The position numbers were made by a program, and so were the translations under genes. Positions 61,034-64,000 of a DNA stretch of 64,000 nucleotides are shown piece by piece. Position 1 is the first letter of the stretch; each line of letters starts with the position of its first letter. The notes below the pieces were generated by a model. That model made no database searches and was not told the origin of the DNA. It saw only the letters and a program-made list of their open reading frames with translations. Source of the DNA: Psettodes erumei (lineage: Eukaryota > Chordata > Actinopteri > Pleuronectiformes > Psettodidae); assembly GCA_016785225.1 (NCBI GenBank), contig JAFBJZ010000665.1, forward strand, positions 2,728,001-2,792,000, written 5' to 3'.

Positions 61034-61264
61034 ATGGCGACAGACATGGAAAGATTCGTCTCCTTCGAGGAAGCATATTACGATCAGTATGATTATTACA
61101 ACCTACTTGAATACCCAGGTCATGCTGGTGGCAAAGGCCGATCCAAGAGAGAAATCGAGCTGAACACGAACCGCCATTGCCCCGCCGGACACGAGAGGAA
61201 GATCGCAGAGAAATATCATAACAGCCAAATGAAACGCAGGAGAACCAAGAGCTCGTCGTCTTGA
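61034..61264 (+). CDS. nupr1: Nuclear protein 1/2 (p8 family), stress-induced chromatin-associated protein
   Basis: A complete 76-residue protein in one exon. Its N-terminal half is acidic and tyrosine-rich (FEEAYYDQYDYYNLLEYP). Its C-terminal half is the basic p8 signature GKGRSKREIELNTN, then AGHERKIAEKYHNSQ and a nuclear localisation cluster KRRRTK. NUPR proteins are small, largely disordered HMG-like transcription cofactors induced by ER and metabolic stress. The YYD-YDYY part resembles human NUPR2 as much as NUPR1, and a single coding exon is also NUPR2-like, so the paralogue is uncertain. The ATG lies 71 bases after a TATA box. The stop is TGA at 61262. Confidence 0.9.
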   Translation: MATDMERFVSFEEAYYDQYDYYNLLEYPGHAGGKGRSKREIELNTNRHCPAGHERKIAEKYHNSQMKRRRTKSSSS

Positions 61265-62290
61265 TGGCTTTCCTCGATGTTTACAGGTAGTAATGTCTCT
61301 TTTCTTGTCTGTAAATGTTGTTTATTAAATGTTGAAAAGTCCTTATTTATTCAGCCTTAGGCCCTTGTGATAGAAAAAAACGATCTGCTGCTCAGATAGT
61401 TACATAAACGAAAGGGATTAGGCAAGCAGTTAACTCCCATAAATGTGAAGTGAGTAACGCCTGCTTTTGTTGGAGCCATTATAAACTATGCCTCGAGTTT
61501 GCTTTGCTCAATCGACGGATGGATCACACATTTGCCTTTAAGCATGATTTTATTGTTTGTATCATAATAAAAGCAGACCCTTTTATCACAGCCTGAGTGA
61601 TGCCTTCAAATTGGATTTCGATATCATCATAACTCAGCATAGAATATATAAAACTGAAAAAGATTAGTTAAACTGTAGACACCAAAAGATTCATTGATGT
61701 CAATTTAGATATGCTATTTGTGTTGTCATTCCTTAAGCTTAAACGCCAAACATCAACATCCATCACAGCTCCTCATATGTGAGCAGGTTTATATGTGCAT
61801 AAATAACCACTTTTTTTTTTTTTTTTTTACATATGTCACTATTTTTTTTTATCATTTTAGAAGACCAAATTGAGCAGTAATCTGCAGATGACTTGATAAT
61901 GAAAATAACCTTAAGCTGCAGGATGTGCAGCTTCTGATGACCATTTGATTTTGTTCTCCACACAGATCTGGACACAATGTGGATGTCTTATGTTGATCAA
62001 GACCAAGTGTCTTTGCCTTTCCTACCCCAGTGAGTGAAGTGCTGTGAAGATGGGAACATGCCCAATATTCAGTCACGAGACAGCTCTTCATTCCATACTC
62101 CACCCTGTGACAAGACCTGCTACTCTCAAGTTACAGCTGTGCAAGAATAGTTTGTGTTGAGCTATATAGGTCAGTGGTGTGTGCTTGATAAAAACAAATA
62201 TATGTATATGTGGATAGATATAGTTATTTCTGTGAGTGCAGAAGATAATGTACTGTATTTTAATTCAATAAAAGTGGTGTCAACTAAAAA
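61265..62290 (+). other. nupr1: nupr1 3' region with a probable 3'-UTR intron
   Basis: Shortly after the stop, TTTACAG/GTAGTAATG offers a donor at 61287. A pyrimidine-rich CTCCACACAG ends at 61965, and AATAAA at 62267-62272 follows. This suggests UTR exons 61265-61286 and 61966 to about 62290. An unspliced transcript could instead end at AATAAA 61566-61571. Inferred from signals only. Confidence 0.4.
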
Positions 62291-62816
62291 ATCTTAAGTT
62301 GCTTTATTTCTATTGCACAACAAAAACAACAACTGGTATAGTTGTATTATGGGGGGTTTTCAAGGGATTTCTGAAGGGTCAAGGGTTCTTGAGGATATGG
62401 CCTGCAGCCTATCAAGATATTTTTTGCATTGCATTTTTTTTACATGTTCTGGTCTTTTTAATATATATAATTGTCCTTTGCTCAGTATATCTTTACTTGC
62501 ATAATGACAATTCAAAAATATTACGTCATGGGAATTTAACTGCAATAATTAGAAGGTAACAAATAAATGATGGCTGAAAAAGGTCATTCGACTGACTCGT
62601 CAATACTCACCAGTATTTTGAAATTTACCAGTGTTGTTGACTCACAAGCCCAGCCTTAGGTGAATTATCCAGCTTTTATTTTGAAGGAGACACACTACTC
62701 AACCGGAACCAATATCACACATTTCCTGTTCCTCCTATATGTTTGACTTATCGGCTAGCAGTATTGTATTGACCAATTTGTTCGTCATTTATCTCTCCTT
62801 TTTCCTTGTCGCCAGG
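62291..62816. other. Intergenic space and znhit3 5' region
   Basis: AT-rich up to about 62620, and I see no gene. The last 70 bases are the likely 5' UTR or promoter of znhit3; no clear TATA box. Confidence 0.4.
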
Positions 62817-63729
62817 ATGCAGATATGCAATGTGTGCAGTGAACAGACACCGAAATACAGATGTCCAGTCTGCAAAATAAGATAGTAAGTGTGTTTAACT
62901 TTCTGTCTACAAGCTAGCCAAGCTTTGGATAGCTTCCGATTTGTTTGGCTAGTTTTTCTACGCTACCACTCAAAAAAATTAAAAACAATATCTTTAGACT
63001 GGGGTGGGTCTAAAAAGAGAAACCTTATTGTTCTACTAATTAGTCGAGTGAGTAAGCAGGATGTAACTTAAAATGTACAGTATACAGCAGCCACGAGTAT
63101 CCACGAGTTTAAATGAAATGGATTCGTCTGCTACTGTACACACAAACCTACGTTTTTAAAACATGGCACTGGGTCCCAAAAGGCGAAAAGACCTCTTCTG
63201 TAACTCCATGTTAGGATATTTATGAAATGTTTATTGACGATATCACTGTATTAAACTAATGTCCTCTAAGTTACACGTGTAAACAATTCTGAACATCGCT
63301 ACCACATGTGACGGCAAGTCATGCGGGTCAAAAAGGGTTGCGATTTGATGATGACGAGTTATCCGATTATTGAATCAAATTATTTTGACTTTAAGTTTGG
63401 AGTACCTGTTTGATTACTGATGGATAAACTCTCTTAATTAAAATATCTAACTATGTTCATGTGTGTACATATTACTGACATACTGGCGTTATTTAAAAAA
63501 ATGAATCTCGATGCTTTTCCTCCTGCAGTTGTTCACTTGGCTGTTACAAGCGGCATAAAGGTACCTCAGCTTAATCTCAGTCTGTTGTTGTTGTTGTGTT
63601 TAGCTGTGGACATATTCAAAGGAAATATTAGACCTCTCATAATTTGATTTTCTCTCTCTATAGACACCTGCCTCCCTGTTGATCACCCCACACCCACTGT
63701 TCCAGAAGCAAAGGAGACTTTCAATAGCG
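62817..63729 (+). CDS. znhit3: Zinc finger HIT domain-containing protein 3, first three coding exons; continues beyond the window
   Basis: ZNHIT3 is a nuclear HIT-finger protein that acts with NUFIP1 in box C/D snoRNP assembly and was also described as a thyroid receptor coactivator. Exons 62817-62884, 63529-63560 and 63664-63729 join in frame. They encode the HIT zinc finger: CNVCSEQTPKYRCPVCKIRYC, split here by the first intron, then SLGCYKRHKDTC. All eight metal-binding Cys/His positions of the finger are present. A linker, VDHPTPTVPEAKETFNS, ends at a GTATGT donor. The remaining exons with the C-terminal helix region lie past 64000. The start ATG 62817 gives an N-terminus a few residues shorter than the human protein. 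Confidence 0.9.
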
Positions 63730-64000
63730 GTATGTAGCTTTTTCTCTCATCAGCCTTGTGATTGTGTTTCATTGTGCAGTGCGTCCATATAAGCCAACAA
63801 GAGCCCAAATTCTGAAAATGATTATGGATGTGTGTGGGCATCCTGGACAAGACTAGTGTCATGAATTTTAAACACTGAATTCCCATTAATAGAATCAAGT
63901 GGTTTTACTGTTAAAGTATATCAAGCCTAAAGAATAAACATTGCTTATCATCTGATGTCTTAAATCACAGTGAGATTTACCATATTCATTCAGGCATGTG

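Overview
The window is nuclear DNA from a ray-finned (teleost, probably percomorph) fish. Genes are split by GT-AG introns, intergenic spaces are long and AT-rich, CA/GT microsatellites are present, and several dispersed repeats are of kinds common in percomorph fish. All gene names rest on reading translated exons against remembered vertebrate families; no database search was run.

Layout. 1-5.0 kb: 3' half of mtmr4 (+), a FYVE-domain phosphoinositide phosphatase, with its 3' UTR. 7.3-14.9 kb: ca4 (+), a complete eight-exon GPI-anchored carbonic anhydrase with a recognisable promoter and a CpG-rich first intron. 15-42 kb: about 27 kb in which I find no protein gene. It holds a tRNA-like fragment (17.2 kb), a 4.4-kb satellite array (21.1-25.5 kb), a retroelement-like fragment beside it (25.6 kb), a reverse-oriented decayed satellite flank (25.9-26.3 kb), a teleost dispersed repeat (30.0 kb) and a CpG-rich gene-less block (34.9-37.5 kb). 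42.2-49.7 kb: gusb (+), complete, 12 exons, lysosomal beta-glucuronidase. 50.2-60.0 kb: vkorc1l1 (-), complete, three coding exons and probably a long 3' UTR, convergent with gusb. 61.0-62.3 kb: nupr1/nupr2-type gene (+), one coding exon. 62.8 kb to the end: first three exons of znhit3 (+), running off the window.

The genes do not form a pathway and are separately promoted. There is one possible regulatory link: perfect GTCACGTGAC palindromes (the CLEAR element of the TFEB/TFE3/MITF factors) lie just upstream of both the lysosomal gusb and the stress gene nupr1.

The most interesting structure is the satellite. Its monomer is about 170 bp, and three monomer types recur in an A-B-A-B-C order, giving a higher-order unit of about 850 bp. 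A second point for checking is an apparent one-base frameshift in the large internal exon of mtmr4, beside a run of five C. I found no wholly new gene system.
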